Positions 9,710 to 20,361 of a stretch of DNA of 64,000 nucleotides are shown piece by piece (the stretch's first letter is position 1; the number at the start of each line of letters is the position of its first letter). The stretch lies in contig NZ_NTMH01000022.1 in assembly GCF_002307475.1 (NCBI RefSeq), forward strand, positions 124,001 through 188,000, in the 5' to 3' direction. Source of the stretch: Pantoea allii. GTDB lineage: Bacteria; Pseudomonadota; Gammaproteobacteria; Enterobacterales; Enterobacteriaceae. Below the pieces are notes generated by a model. The model was not told the DNA's origin. It saw only the letters and a list, made by a program, of their open reading frames with translations, and made no database searches. The position numbers and the translations under genes were made by a program.

Positions 9710-11641
9710 ATGAAACGTTTCTCTCTTAGCCGCACTAGCCTCGGAGTGAAGCTGTGCGTCATAACGTCCTTCAGTGTAGGCGTTTTGTTGTTGGCTTTGA
9801 CACTTATTCAAAGCCAGAATGCTTCACGCCAGCTGGAAAGTCTTGCCGTAGATGACATGGTCAATCAGGTGCAGGGCATCACTGAAATGACGTCCATGTT
9901 TAATGCGACGCTGACCCAGGAAGTGGGCAACTACACTCAGCTCTTCGTCAGCTTTTTACCTAAGCGCTTCAGCCGTGATGAAACCTCACGTATTCAGGTT
10001 GGTGAGTTTTCCACCCCGACGCTGCGCGCCGGACTTAAAACCCTTAACCTTGATCAGACTGCCGTTGATGATTTTACAGATCGCACCGCGGCAGTCGCCA
10101 CCATCTTTGTCCGTGATGGTGATAATTTCATCCGGATTTCAACCTCACTGAAAAAGCAGGATGGTAGCCGGGCGATCGGTACCCAACTGGACCGCGCCAG
10201 TGCCGCCTGGAAAAGCGTGACGAAGGGGGAAACCTACCGCGGACTGGCCACCTTATTTGACCACCGCTACATCACCCAGTACCAACCGATAAAAGACGAC
10301 AGCGGCACCGTCATCGCGATTTTATTTGTCGGCGTACAGATCGACAAACAGTATGGCCTGATTCGCGAAAAAGTGCTGGCTCGCCGTCTTGGCGATAGCG
10401 GACATTTTTATGTGCTAAACGGCTCGCCGGGCGCAGCGCAAGGTCAGTATCTGTTTGATAAACAGAACGAAGGCAAACGTCCAGACTGGCAGGATAGCGT
10501 CATGAAGCAGCTGCTGACCCAGCCCGAGGGCGTGCAGCAAGCCGAGATCGACGGTGAAGCCAGGATGCTGGCCTGGCAACAGTTGCCCGGCTGGAACTGG
10601 ATTGTGGTCGGTGAAGTTAACCGTGACAGCCTGCTGGCACCGGTTATTCACAGCCGAAATATGTTTCTTATCACCGGACTGATTCTGGTGTTGCTGTTTG
10701 CCCCCTGCTTTGTCTGGTACAGCCGCCGCGCCATCACGCGCCCATTGCAACAGGTTATTCACTTAGCCGAGCAGTATGCCGCCGGTAATTTGCTGGAGCA
10801 CCTGGACACCAGGCGCCATGACGAAGTTGGCCAGTTGATTAACGCGATCAACGGTATTGGCGAAGGTCTGGAGAAAATTGTCGCTCAGGTTCGCAGCGCC
10901 GCGCAGGAGATCAGCGACGGCACGGATACGATTGCGGCCAGCAGCCACAACATTAGTGCGCAGATTGGACGCCAGGCCAGCAGTGTCGAAGAGACATCGG
11001 CCAGCATGGAGCAGTTTGGTGCAACCGTTGAGCACACCGCCGATAGCCTGCGTCAGGCGATGTCTCTGGTCGCCGAAGCCAGCGGTATCGTGAATAACGG
11101 CAACCAGACGGTGACGCGCTCGGTCAGTACCATGTCGGCGATTAACGTATCGTCGCAGAGCATTGCTGACATTACTCATGTCATTGAGTCCATTGCGTTC
11201 CAGACCAATATTCTGGCCCTGAATGCCGCCGTTGAAGCCGCGCGTGCAGGTGAACACGGTCGCGGATTTGCCGTGGTGGCCGCCGAGGTGCGCGCGCTGG
11301 CACAGCGTTCGGCTCAGGCAGCAAAAGAAATCGATACGCTGATTGCGACCTCGATACGTCACGTCGCGGAAGGTCATACGTTATCCGAGCAAACCCGGGA
11401 TGCGATGAGTAATATCGTGACGCATATTGAGCAGGTACAGGCATTGATGGGTGAAATTAACGTGGCCGCGCAACAACAGTCGGCGGGCATTGGTCAGGTT
11501 AACCTGGCGATGAACCAGATTAGCCAGGCGACGCATCAAAATAGCGAGTTGGTGGCACAGGCAGAACAGACGGCGCAGAGCCTGAGTGACAAAGGTCATC
11601 ATTTGACACAGTTAGTCAGCGTGTTCTCAATCAAGTCGTGA
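9710..11641 (+). CDS. Methyl-accepting chemotaxis protein with periplasmic Cache domain
   Basis: 643-residue transmembrane chemoreceptor. TM1 at about 12-34, a periplasmic Cache_3/Cache_2-type sensor (signature [17 protein letters not shown]), TM2 at about 318-340, HAMP domain, then the cytoplasmic signalling bundle with the invariant tip [20 protein letters not shown] and [16 protein letters not shown]. Glu/Gln-rich methylation helix visible in [13 protein letters not shown]. It lacks a C-terminal NWETF-type pentapeptide, so it would rely on other receptors for efficient CheR/CheB recruitment. Start chosen at ATG 9710 with AAAGG 6-7 nt upstream; a TTG 8 codons earlier is less likely. Ligand unknown. 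It sits between yjfP and bsmA and is probably an accessory insertion. Confidence 0.93.
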   Translation: MKRFSLSRTSLGVKLCVITSFSVGVLLLALTLIQSQNASRQLESLAVDDMVNQVQGITEMTSMFNATLTQEVGNYTQLFVSFLPKRFSRDETSRIQVGEFSTPTLRAGLKTLNLDQTAVDDFTDRTAAVATIFVRDGDNFIRISTSLKKQDGSRAIGTQLDRASAAWKSVTKGETYRGLATLFDHRYITQYQPIKDDSGTVIAILFVGVQIDKQYGLIREKVLARRLGDSGHFYVLNGSPGAAQGQYLFDKQNEGKRPDWQDSVMKQLLTQPEGVQQAEIDGEARMLAWQQLPGWNWIVVGEVNRDSLLAPVIHSRNMFLITGLILVLLFAPCFVWYSRRAITRPLQQVIHLAEQYAAGNLLEHLDTRRHDEVGQLINAINGIGEGLEKIVAQVRSAAQEISDGTDTIAASSHNISAQIGRQASSVEETSASMEQFGATVEHTADSLRQAMSLVAEASGIVNNGNQTVTRSVSTMSAINVSSQSIADITHVIESIAFQTNILALNAAVEAARAGEHGRGFAVVAAEVRALAQRSAQAAKEIDTLIATSIRHVAEGHTLSEQTRDAMSNIVTHIEQVQALMGEINVAAQQQSAGIGQVNLAMNQISQATHQNSELVAQAEQTAQSLSDKGHHLTQLVSVFSIKS

Positions 11642-11698
11642 TGATTGCGAGCCAGTGGCTTACACTTGTCCTGTTAACATGACTGCCAGGAATCTGCT

Positions 11699-12025
11699 AT
11701 GCGTTACGCTCTGTTACTGACGTTAAGTCTGTTTTTAAGTGGCTGCTCGCTGTTCCAGGATACGCCAAAAGCCCCGCCCGCGCCGACTGGCGAGGCGCAG
11801 TCCATTACCCGTGCCCAAAGTTACGGTTTACCGAAGCTGGGTACCATTAGCGCCAGCGTACGCGGCTCGCCCGATGACGCGGAGCGCGCCATTGCCGCGC
11901 GCGCCAACCAGGCCGGTGCCGTTTACTATCAGATTCTGATGGTTGATGAGACGATCACGCCAGGCATCTGGTACACGACCGCTATCCTGTATGGCGCCTC
12001 ACCTGCCGCTGGCGCGCGCCAGTAA
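11699..12025 (+). CDS. bsmA: BsmA (YjfO) biofilm peroxide-resistance lipoprotein
   Basis: 108-residue lipoprotein: lipobox LSGC with the acylated Cys at residue 16, a Pro-rich linker, then a YdgH/BhsA-type DUF1471 domain (SYGLPKLGTISASVRG to GIWYTTAILYG). In E. coli BsmA affects biofilm peroxide resistance and motility. It belongs to the same superfamily as the three yhcN-type genes at 40483-41451. The last 27 bp overlap the 3' end of the opposing aidB. Confidence 0.8.
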   Translation: MRYALLLTLSLFLSGCSLFQDTPKAPPAPTGEAQSITRAQSYGLPKLGTISASVRGSPDDAERAIAARANQAGAVYYQILMVDETITPGIWYTTAILYGASPAAGARQ

Positions 12026-13627
12026 CCGGTCAGTCAGTGGGCCCTCGAGTAAGCGCATACCGCGCCTGTCGAGCCACTGACTGCACCACGCATCCGCCAG
12101 CAAGGGCTCGGCATGCTTCAACAGCTGCGTTGCCGTTGCCAGATGCAGCAGATTTTCGCTGAGTTCGCGGGCCTGAACCTCATCAATTTTCCTCAGGCCC
12201 AGGGCTAACTGTCGCCAACTGCGATCGAAATGGCGATTACATCCTTTCACTGCGTCAAATTCCTGTTTGAGCATGTCCAGCATGCCGCCCTGTTTGGTCA
12301 AAACCCGCAGGACGTCCAGGCACATCACGTTGCCCGATCCTTCCCAGATGCTGTTTACCGGGATGTCACGATAGAGGCGAGGCAGTTCACTCTCTTCGCA
12401 GTAGCCTGCACCGCCCAGCATCTCCATCGACTCGGCGATAAAGGGCGAGCCCGCTTTGCAAATCACGTATTTTGCCGCTGGGGTAAATAACCGGGCAAAC
12501 GCCGCCTCATGTGCATCGCCCGGCGAGGACCACGCGCGTGCCAGCCGCATCAGCAGTGCCGTTTGCCCTTCTAACTGCAAAGCCTGACGTGCCAGCACTT
12601 GCCGCATCAGCGGCTGATCCACCAGATTTTTCCCCATAACCTGACGCTGATGCGTGTGATAAAGCGCGACGGAAAAGGCGCGGCGCATTTGGCCGTGGCT
12701 GCCCAACGCGCAGTCAAAACGCGTCATGCCCGCCATCTTGAGGATCAGGCGCACGCCGTCTCCCTCGTCGCCCAGCAGCCAGCCGGTCGCCTCTTTGAAC
12801 TCAACCTCGCTGCTGGCGTTGGATCGGTTACCGAGCTTGTCTTTTAGCCGCTCAATGAAAATGGCGTTACGAGATCCATCCGGCAGTAAGCGGGGTAAAA
12901 AGAAGGCGCTTAGCCCCTGTTGGGTTTGCGCAAGAATCACATGCGCATCACTTTGTGGCACAGAGAAAAACCATTTGTGGCCGACGATTCGATACGCTTC
13001 GCCACTTCCGCGCCCATTAAGAGGCTCCGCACGCGTCGTATTGGTCAGCACATCGCTGCCGCCCTGCTTTTCGGTCATGCCCATGCCAATCAGCAGTCCA
13101 CGCTTTTGATCGCCCGAAACCGCATGCGTATCATAATGATCGCTGAGTAAAGGATCGATCCAGGATTCAAAATGGGCAGGCAGATAGCGCTGTAGCAAGG
13201 GAATCGCAGCGTGGGTCATGGTCACCGGGCAGAGCGTCCCGGCCTCGACCTGGGCATGTAGAATAAACCGGGCCGCACGGGCCACACTGGCATTGGGTAG
13301 TACGTCGGGCTGCCAGCTAAGGTTATGCAGGCGGCTGGCGCAAAGGCCCTGCATCAGTAAATGCCAGGCCGGATGAAAGCGGACGTCATCCAGCCTGACA
13401 CCGCGAGCGTCGTAACGATGGAGTTCCGGCGGACAGGCATTGGCGAGCCTGCCCAGCTCCAGGGATTCGGCGCTGCCCAGTTGCCTGCCCACCGACGCCA
13501 GCCATTCACTGTCCCATCCGCCGCCTTCACGTAACAGTGCGTCACAGAGGGGAACATCGGACAGAAACAGGTTGCTGTTACTGAGGGGAAAAGGTTGATT
13601 GAAAACGGTGTGCGTTGTCCAGGTCAT
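11999..13627 (-). CDS. aidB: AidB, acyl-CoA dehydrogenase-family DNA-alkylation response protein
   Basis: 542 residues (E. coli 541). FAD-binding acyl-CoA dehydrogenase fold with LIGMGMTEKQGGSDV, GHKWFFSVPQSDAH and GGAGYCEESELPRLYRD; the Arg/Lys-rich C-terminal part is the DNA-binding region known from E. coli. AidB is induced by Ada after methylation damage and is proposed to shield promoter DNA or destroy alkylators. GAGGAGC precedes the start. It lies upstream of rlmB on the same strand and collides with bsmA, with a 27-bp stop-to-stop overlap. Confidence 0.95.
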   Translation of the reverse strand: MTWTTHTVFNQPFPLSNSNLFLSDVPLCDALLREGGGWDSEWLASVGRQLGSAESLELGRLANACPPELHRYDARGVRLDDVRFHPAWHLLMQGLCASRLHNLSWQPDVLPNASVARAARFILHAQVEAGTLCPVTMTHAAIPLLQRYLPAHFESWIDPLLSDHYDTHAVSGDQKRGLLIGMGMTEKQGGSDVLTNTTRAEPLNGRGSGEAYRIVGHKWFFSVPQSDAHVILAQTQQGLSAFFLPRLLPDGSRNAIFIERLKDKLGNRSNASSEVEFKEATGWLLGDEGDGVRLILKMAGMTRFDCALGSHGQMRRAFSVALYHTHQRQVMGKNLVDQPLMRQVLARQALQLEGQTALLMRLARAWSSPGDAHEAAFARLFTPAAKYVICKAGSPFIAESMEMLGGAGYCEESELPRLYRDIPVNSIWEGSGNVMCLDVLRVLTKQGGMLDMLKQEFDAVKGCNRHFDRSWRQLALGLRKIDEVQARELSENLLHLATATQLLKHAEPLLADAWCSQWLDRRGMRLLEGPLTDRLLARASGR

Positions 13628-13712
13628 AACGGCTCCTCGCGGATGTCACCCACTTAGTATGTAAGGTGCGTTACCATTATGACCTGACAGAGAAACGAAT
13701 TTGCGGCAGCGA

Positions 13713-14447
13713 TCACGCGTTGCGCTGACGTACCGCTTCAAACAGACACACGCCAGTGGCGACTGAGACATTGAGGGATGAAACGCTTCCGGCCATCGGA
13801 ATGCTGATCAACTCATCACAATGCTCACGTGTCAGGCGGCGCATACCTTCACCTTCTGCGCCCATCACCAGCGCCATCGGGCCGGTCATCTTGCTTTGGT
13901 AAACGGTATGGTCTGCTTCGCCGGCGGTGCCGACAACCCAGATGTTATATTCCTGCAACAGGCGTAAGGTGCGCGCCAGGTTCGTCACCCTGATCAGGGG
14001 AACGTTTTCGGCAGCACCACTGGCGACTTTTTTCGCGGTCGCGTTCAGCGGTGCGGAGCGATCTTTGGGAACAATCACGGCATGGACACCGGCAGCATCG
14101 GCGCTACGTAAGCAGGCACCGAGGTTGTGCGGATCGGTAACGCCGTCCAGCACCAGCAGGAATGGCTTCTCCAGGCTCTGTAACAGGTCGGGCAGATCCC
14201 CTTCCTGATACTGGCGGCCGGGCTTCACCCGCGCCACAATCCCCTGATGCACGCCGCCTTCTACCTGGCTGTCCAGCCATTTACGGTCGGCCAGCTGAAT
14301 CACGATCCCTTGAGCTTCTAACGCGGTCACCAGCGGTTGCAGGCGACGATCGTCGCGGCCTTTGAGAATAAAGACGTCCTGGAAACGCTGAGGATCGCGT
14401 TCCAGCAGTGCCTGCACGGCATGGATACCAAAAATAATTTCGCTCAT
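13713..14447 (-). CDS. rlmB: 23S rRNA (guanosine-2'-O-)-methyltransferase RlmB
   Basis: 244-residue SPOUT-class methyltransferase that modifies G2251 in the 23S rRNA P-loop. An N-terminal L30e-like substrate-binding domain is followed by the knotted catalytic domain with motif 1 [20 protein letters not shown], motif 2 VMGAEGEGM and motif 3 [17 protein letters not shown]. Start at 14447 ([16 protein letters not shown]) matches E. coli; the open frame extends 23 codons further without support. Follows rnr by 68 bp. Confidence 0.96.
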   Translation of the reverse strand: MSEIIFGIHAVQALLERDPQRFQDVFILKGRDDRRLQPLVTALEAQGIVIQLADRKWLDSQVEGGVHQGIVARVKPGRQYQEGDLPDLLQSLEKPFLLVLDGVTDPHNLGACLRSADAAGVHAVIVPKDRSAPLNATAKKVASGAAENVPLIRVTNLARTLRLLQEYNIWVVGTAGEADHTVYQSKMTGPMALVMGAEGEGMRRLTREHCDELISIPMAGSVSSLNVSVATGVCLFEAVRQRNA

Positions 14448-14480
14448 CAATCTGCTCAGTGGTTGGAAATGAATGGATAA

Positions 14481-14506
14481 CAGCCCCTGCGCGCTTGCAG
14501 GGGCTG
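14481..14506 (-). terminator. Intercistronic hairpin between rnr and rlmB
   Basis: 10-bp perfect stem CAGCCCCTGC/GCAGGGGCTG with a 6-nt loop, no long T-run. May protect the 3' end of rnr mRNA or partly terminate before rlmB. Confidence 0.4.
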
Positions 14507-14515
14507 ATGTGCGCA

Positions 14516-16951
14516 TCAGGCAGGCTTCGCCTTCTTCGCGGCACGCCTGGCCTTAGTGGCGGCGGCGATTTTACGGGTTTTCTCTGAAACTTTTTTACTT
14601 TTTTTCTCAGTCCGGGCCTCGGCAGGCTTACTGCTGCTGTTGCGGAAGGCTGAATCCGGCTCGAAATTGGTTTTACGGCTGGCCTGGCGACGATGTTTTG
14701 TCGGCGCTTTGCCATCACGCTTCGCCTTATCCCGTTCGGTTTTGCCTTCACCACGAACCTGGCGCTTACTGGACACCAGCGCAAAGTCGATTTTACGCTC
14801 GTCCATATGGACCGCTTCGACCCGCACTTCAACGGTATCACCGAGACGATAGGTACGACCGCCGGATTCACCAATCAGTCGCTGTCCTACGGGATCGAAA
14901 CGATAGTAATCGTTGTCCAGCGTCGAGACGTGAACCAGCCCGTCGATAAACAGATCGCTAAGGCGCACAAAGAAGCCGAACCCGGTTACGCTGGAGATCA
15001 CGCCATTGAAGACGTTGCCCACCTGATCCTGCATAAAGTCGCACTTCAGCCAGTCCGCAACGTCGCGGGTCGCTTCATCGGCACGGCGCTCGGTCAGGGA
15101 ACAGTGCTGGCCCAGCTGCAGCATTTGCTGCATGTCGTAGTGGTAACCGCCGGTTTCCGTGGTCAGCCCTTTCACTTCGCCCTGCTCTTTTGCCAGCAGA
15201 TACTTGATGGCGCGATGCAGCAATAAATCCGGATAGCGGCGGATTGGCGAGGTAAAGTGGGCATAAGAGGACAGCGCCAGACCAAAGTGGCCGCGGTTTT
15301 CTGGATCGTACACCGCCTGTTTCATGGAGCGCAGCAGCATAGTTTGCAGCATTTCCGCATCCGGACGATCGGCAACCTGCTTCAGCAGCGCGGCATAATC
15401 GATCGGTTGTGGTTTATTACCGCCCGGTAAGCTCAGGCCCAGCTCATTCAACACGGTGCGGAAGCTCTTGATGCTGTCATCGCTTGGACGATCGTGATCG
15501 CGGAACAGCGCCGGCTCCTGGTGCTTCTCAACGAAACGCGCGGAGGCGATGTTCGCCAGAATCATGCACTCTTCAATCAGCTTGTGAGCATCATTACGCG
15601 AGGTACGCTCGACGCGTTCGATGCGACGTTCCGCGTTAAAAATAAATTTCGCTTCTTCGGTTTCAAATGAGATTCCGCCGCGCTCTTCACGCGCGGTTTC
15701 CAACACCTGATACATGTTGTGCAGTTCCTGCAGATCTTTCACCAGCGGCGCGTATTGCTCGCGCAGTTCCGGATTGCCCTGCAGGATATTCCAGACTTTG
15801 TTGTAGGTCAGACGTGCGTGGGAATTCATCACCGCTTCGTAATGTTTAAAGCCGGTAAGCTTACCTTTTGACGACACGGTCATTTCGCACACCATACACA
15901 GGCGATCGACCTGTGGATTCAGTGAACACAAACCGTTCGACAGCACTTCTGGCAGCATCGGAACGACCTGCGAAGGGAAATACACCGAGGTACCGCGCTG
16001 CTGCGCTTCGTTATCCAGCGGTGTACCGGGGCGCACGTAGTAACTCACATCCGCAATGGCAACCCACAGCCGCCAGCCGCCACCGCGTTTTTTCTCGCAG
16101 TAGACCGCATCATCAAAGTCACGCGCATCTTCGCCATCAATGGTCACTAACGGCAGATCGCGCAGGTCAACGCGGCCTTTTTTCGCCGATTCTGGTACTT
16201 CTTCATTCAGTTTGCCAACCTGCGCCTCAACTTCTGGCGGCCAGTTGTGTGGAATCTCATGGGTGCGCAGTGCCATATCGACCGCGAGGCTGGTGCCCAT
16301 GTCATCGCCCAGAATCTCGGCGATTTTGCCAATCGCCTTCGAGCGACGCGTGGGACGCTGCAACAGTTCGACCACCACCACGGAGCCCATACGGGCATTC
16401 ATGGTTTCTTCAGGGCCAATCAGGATGTCGAAGCTGAGACGACTGTCGTCTGGCACCACAAAACCGACACCTGCGTCCGTAAAATAGCGGCCGACGATCT
16501 GATTGTTACGCGGTTCCTGCACCCGCACCACGCGGGCTTCACGACGACCTTTGCGATCGGCACCCAGTGGCTGAGCGAGAATCACATCGCCATGCATACA
16601 GAATTTCATCTGTTCAGCCGACAGGTAGAGGTCATCCTTTTGTCCTTCTGCACGGAGAAAGCCATAGCCATCACGGTGACCAATGACTTTTCCACGAAGC
16701 AGATCGAGACGTTCTGGCAGGGCATAACACTGGCGGCGGGTAAAAACTAACTGACCGTCACGTTCCATCGCACGTAGACGACGGCGCAAGGCTTCGAGGT
16801 GCTCTTCTTCCTGCAGGTTCATCTCTTGTGCCAGCTCTTCACGGCTGGCGGGTTTTTCTCGTTTTTCTAACAGAGCCAGAATAAATTCACGGCTCGGAAT
16901 AGGGTTTTCGTACTTTTCAGCTTCTCTGTCCAGAAAAGGATCTTTTGACAT
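14516..16951 (-). CDS. rnr: Exoribonuclease R
   Basis: 811 residues (E. coli 813). Processive 3'-to-5' exonuclease that degrades structured RNA and works in trans-translation quality control. Order: N-terminal helix-turn-helix, cold-shock domains, RNB catalytic domain with the metal-binding aspartates in [16 protein letters not shown]-terminal S1 domain ([20 protein letters not shown]), then a Lys/Arg-rich tail. A strong GGAGGAACCCTA precedes the ATG. It lies 16 bp downstream of nsrR, as in the E. coli nsrR-rnr-rlmB operon. Confidence 0.97.
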   Translation of the reverse strand: MSKDPFLDREAEKYENPIPSREFILALLEKREKPASREELAQEMNLQEEEHLEALRRRLRAMERDGQLVFTRRQCYALPERLDLLRGKVIGHRDGYGFLRAEGQKDDLYLSAEQMKFCMHGDVILAQPLGADRKGRREARVVRVQEPRNNQIVGRYFTDAGVGFVVPDDSRLSFDILIGPEETMNARMGSVVVVELLQRPTRRSKAIGKIAEILGDDMGTSLAVDMALRTHEIPHNWPPEVEAQVGKLNEEVPESAKKGRVDLRDLPLVTIDGEDARDFDDAVYCEKKRGGGWRLWVAIADVSYYVRPGTPLDNEAQQRGTSVYFPSQVVPMLPEVLSNGLCSLNPQVDRLCMVCEMTVSSKGKLTGFKHYEAVMNSHARLTYNKVWNILQGNPELREQYAPLVKDLQELHNMYQVLETAREERGGISFETEEAKFIFNAERRIERVERTSRNDAHKLIEECMILANIASARFVEKHQEPALFRDHDRPSDDSIKSFRTVLNELGLSLPGGNKPQPIDYAALLKQVADRPDAEMLQTMLLRSMKQAVYDPENRGHFGLALSSYAHFTSPIRRYPDLLLHRAIKYLLAKEQGEVKGLTTETGGYHYDMQQMLQLGQHCSLTERRADEATRDVADWLKCDFMQDQVGNVFNGVISSVTGFGFFVRLSDLFIDGLVHVSTLDNDYYRFDPVGQRLIGESGGRTYRLGDTVEVRVEAVHMDERKIDFALVSSKRQVRGEGKTERDKAKRDGKAPTKHRRQASRKTNFEPDSAFRNSSSKPAEARTEKKSKKVSEKTRKIAAATKARRAAKKAKPA

Positions 16952-16967
16952 TAGGGTTCCTCCGATG

Positions 16968-17411
16968 TCATTTAATATTCATTGCCACCGGCGGTTCGGA
17001 CAATATAATTTCATATAAAGGTGTATTACCTTCCACTAAATCTGCCAGCGTATAGCCATCCAGCTCCTGTAAAAACAGCTGCACGGCATCATGTAAGGCC
17101 TTTTTGAGGCGGCAGGCAGGCGCGATGGAACAGGTCGTGCAATCGACTAACTGTAGTGGCTCCATTTTGCGTACCACTTCACCAATCACGATGTCGCTGG
17201 CGCGCATTCCCAGCCGAATACCACCGTTTTTGCCCCGGATGGCCGAGACAAACCCTGCACGACTAAGCTGATTGATAATTTTGACCATATGATTACGCGA
17301 TACGCCATACGTATCGGTGACTTCAGAAATATTGGTCAGCCTGCCTTCAGGCAAGGTGGCCATATAGATCAGCGCCCGCAGGCCGTAATCGGTAAAACTT
17401 GTTAGCTGCAC
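16968..17411 (-). CDS. nsrR: NsrR, nitric-oxide-sensing Rrf2 repressor
   Basis: 147-residue Rrf2-family winged-helix repressor that carries an Fe-S cluster destroyed by NO. It controls NO detoxification genes. The DNA-binding helix is [16 protein letters not shown]. Start is GTG at 17411 ([10 protein letters not shown]), with GAGG 6-7 nt upstream; this numbering gives Asp8 and Cys91, Cys94, Cys100. Asp8 is a cluster ligand in Streptomyces NsrR. The spacing C-x2-C-x5-C is two residues shorter than the E. coli form (91, 96, 102). Confidence 0.92.
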   Translation of the reverse strand: MQLTSFTDYGLRALIYMATLPEGRLTNISEVTDTYGVSRNHMVKIINQLSRAGFVSAIRGKNGGIRLGMRASDIVIGEVVRKMEPLQLVDCTTCSIAPACRLKKALHDAVQLFLQELDGYTLADLVEGNTPLYEIILSEPPVAMNIK

Positions 17412-17589
17412 AGTGACCTCAGTCAATCATCCGGTGGCACGTCTATGCTCGCCCGTCCTGCTTTTTATTTCAATATTGAACTGGCTCTTACGTATCGAGC
17501 TACGATGATAAACCAGACTGATGACGGCTGTGTATTTTTTTCAGCCAGTGAAAGGTTTGACAAGCGAAGGGGCATTTAGTGGCATTAAA

Positions 17590-17624
17590 TAACATAAAAA
17601 ACAAAGGCCGGACAATGTCCGGCC
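17590..17624 (-). terminator. purA terminator
   Basis: 8-bp perfect stem GGCCGGAC/GTCCGGCC (17606-17613, 17617-17624), followed on the - strand by TTTGTTTTTTATGTT, immediately after the purA stop. Confidence 0.88.
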
Positions 17625-17633
17625 ACAGGATGA

Positions 17634-18935
<1,302 letters not shown>

Positions 18936-18997
18936 TCAAAATCACCGATTGCTTAAAAAAGGATTCTACCATCTGATTTTGCGGTTTTCAGCACTTT

Positions 18998-19013
18998 TAG
19001 CATACGATTGCGC
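18998..19013 (-). promoter_or_regulatory. Possible PurR operator upstream of purA
   Basis: GCGCAATCGTATGCTA on the - strand matches the PurR consensus ACGCAAACGTTTNCGT at 11 of 16 positions, including the central CG. E. coli purA is PurR-regulated. Weak match. Confidence 0.35.
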
Positions 19014-19097
19014 GCTTTTTTGCCTGGGTTTTGATCACTACAACATCCAGGGGTAAAAACAAGGCTGAGATACCATTCAGACGGCGATACTGACCCA

Positions 19098-19298
19098 TTA
19101 CAGCTCGCCATGCAGCCGCAACATACAATAGATCACCATACCTGCCACCACTAAGCCACCGCCAAACCGATGTAACAGGCGATCGGGTAGCTGCGTCATG
19201 CTCAAAATCACCCGTCGCCACAGCCGTGGCATAAACATCGGCCCCAAGCCCTCAAGCACCAGCACTAACGCCAGTGCCATCCAGATATTCACGTTCAT
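19098..19298 (-). CDS. yjeT: YjeT, DUF2065 small membrane protein
   Basis: 66-residue protein with two hydrophobic segments (WMALALVLVLEGLGPMF at 6-22 and GGGLVVAGMVIYCML at about 46-60), matching E. coli YjeT (65 aa). Function unknown; conserved position between hflC and purA. The start codon is only about 9 nt beyond the T-run of the hflKC terminator, with GGATG as a possible ribosome site, so expression may depend on read-through or a local promoter. Confidence 0.85.
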   Translation of the reverse strand: MNVNIWMALALVLVLEGLGPMFMPRLWRRVILSMTQLPDRLLHRFGGGLVVAGMVIYCMLRLHGEL

Positions 19299-19307
19299 AC
19301 TGCATCC

Positions 19308-19336
19308 AAAAAAAAGGCCGACAACATTGTCGGCCT
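19308..19336 (-). terminator. Terminator after hflC
   Basis: 9-bp perfect stem AGGCCGACA/TGTCGGCCT (19315-19323, 19328-19336) followed on the - strand by T8. Separates hflKC from yjeT. Confidence 0.88.
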
Positions 19337-19353
19337 GTTAGTTATATCAGTTC

Positions 19354-20358
19354 TTAACGCGTGGCGTTAGAAGGTGCCTTCATGTAGCGGAAGAAGTCGC
19401 TATCCGGGCTCAGTACCATCACATCCTGATTGTCATTGAAGCTGTTTTCATACGCGCGCAGGCTGCGGATAAACGCATAGAAATCCGGGTCCTGACTGAA
19501 TGCGTTGGCAAACAGCTTCGCAGCTTCTGCATCACCATCACCGCGGGTAATCAATGCCTCACGCTGTGCTTCTGCAAGCGTACGGGTAACCTGGTAATCG
19601 GCCTGAGCACGAAGTTTTTCGGCCTCTTCCTGACCCTGCGAACGCTGGCTTCGTGCAACGGCTTCACGTTCTGCACGCATACGGTTAAAGATCGCATCTG
19701 ACACTTCTGTTGGCAGATTGATCTGTTTAATCCGCACATCAACCACCTGAATGCCTAACGCCGCCATACTGTTTGGATTTGGCGCAGGCTCACTGCTGTT
19801 GGTTTCACGCTCGACACGCGCGGCCGCACTGGCGATAGCATTATCCGCTGCAGGCGTGGCCACTTCATCGTCGCCCCCCGCCGTGCCGGTATTCAACGCA
19901 TCACGGACATCGGTGGTTAAACGCCCACGGGAATCGGTCACGATGTCTTTGACATCAAGACGTCCCATCTCTGAACGTAAACGGTCACTGAATTTGCGTT
20001 TCAGCAGCACTTCGGCCTGAGAAACATCACCACCGCCGGTCGCCAGGTAGTAACGACTGAAATCGCTGATGCGCCACTTAATGTAAGAGTCCACGATCAG
20101 GTCTTTCTTCTCTTTGGTCACAAAGCGATCGGCCTGGTTGTCCATGGTCTGGATACGCGCATCAAGCGTTTTCACCGTTTCGATAAACGGAATCTTGAAA
20201 TGCAGACCCGGCGCAAACACCTGCGGTTTGTTTTCGCCGTCGCGCAACACTTTACCAAAGCGCAGAACAATGCCTCGCTCACCTTCCTGTACCACGAACA
20301 GCGACGCATAAAGTGCCACCAACGCGATAATGATTAGTACAATTACTGGCTTACGCAT
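19354..20358 (-). CDS. hflC: HflC, FtsH protease modulator
   Basis: 334 residues, E. coli length. N-terminal transmembrane anchor (VIVLIIIALVALYASLFVV, 5-23) and a periplasmic SPFH/prohibitin domain, then a long Ala/Glu-rich helix (ARSQRSQGQEEAEKLRAQAD). With HflK it forms the large cage that encloses FtsH and controls proteolysis of membrane proteins and lambda CII. Three bases separate it from hflK. Confidence 0.96.
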   Translation of the reverse strand: MRKPVIVLIIIALVALYASLFVVQEGERGIVLRFGKVLRDGENKPQVFAPGLHFKIPFIETVKTLDARIQTMDNQADRFVTKEKKDLIVDSYIKWRISDFSRYYLATGGGDVSQAEVLLKRKFSDRLRSEMGRLDVKDIVTDSRGRLTTDVRDALNTGTAGGDDEVATPAADNAIASAAARVERETNSSEPAPNPNSMAALGIQVVDVRIKQINLPTEVSDAIFNRMRAEREAVARSQRSQGQEEAEKLRAQADYQVTRTLAEAQREALITRGDGDAEAAKLFANAFSQDPDFYAFIRSLRAYENSFNDNQDVMVLSPDSDFFRYMKAPSNATR

Positions 20359-20361
20359 TGA

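Noticed and set aside
10763..11377. 204-codon open frame antisense to the chemoreceptor gene
   Set aside because: Lies over the highly conserved signalling domain; explained by codon bias of the real gene.
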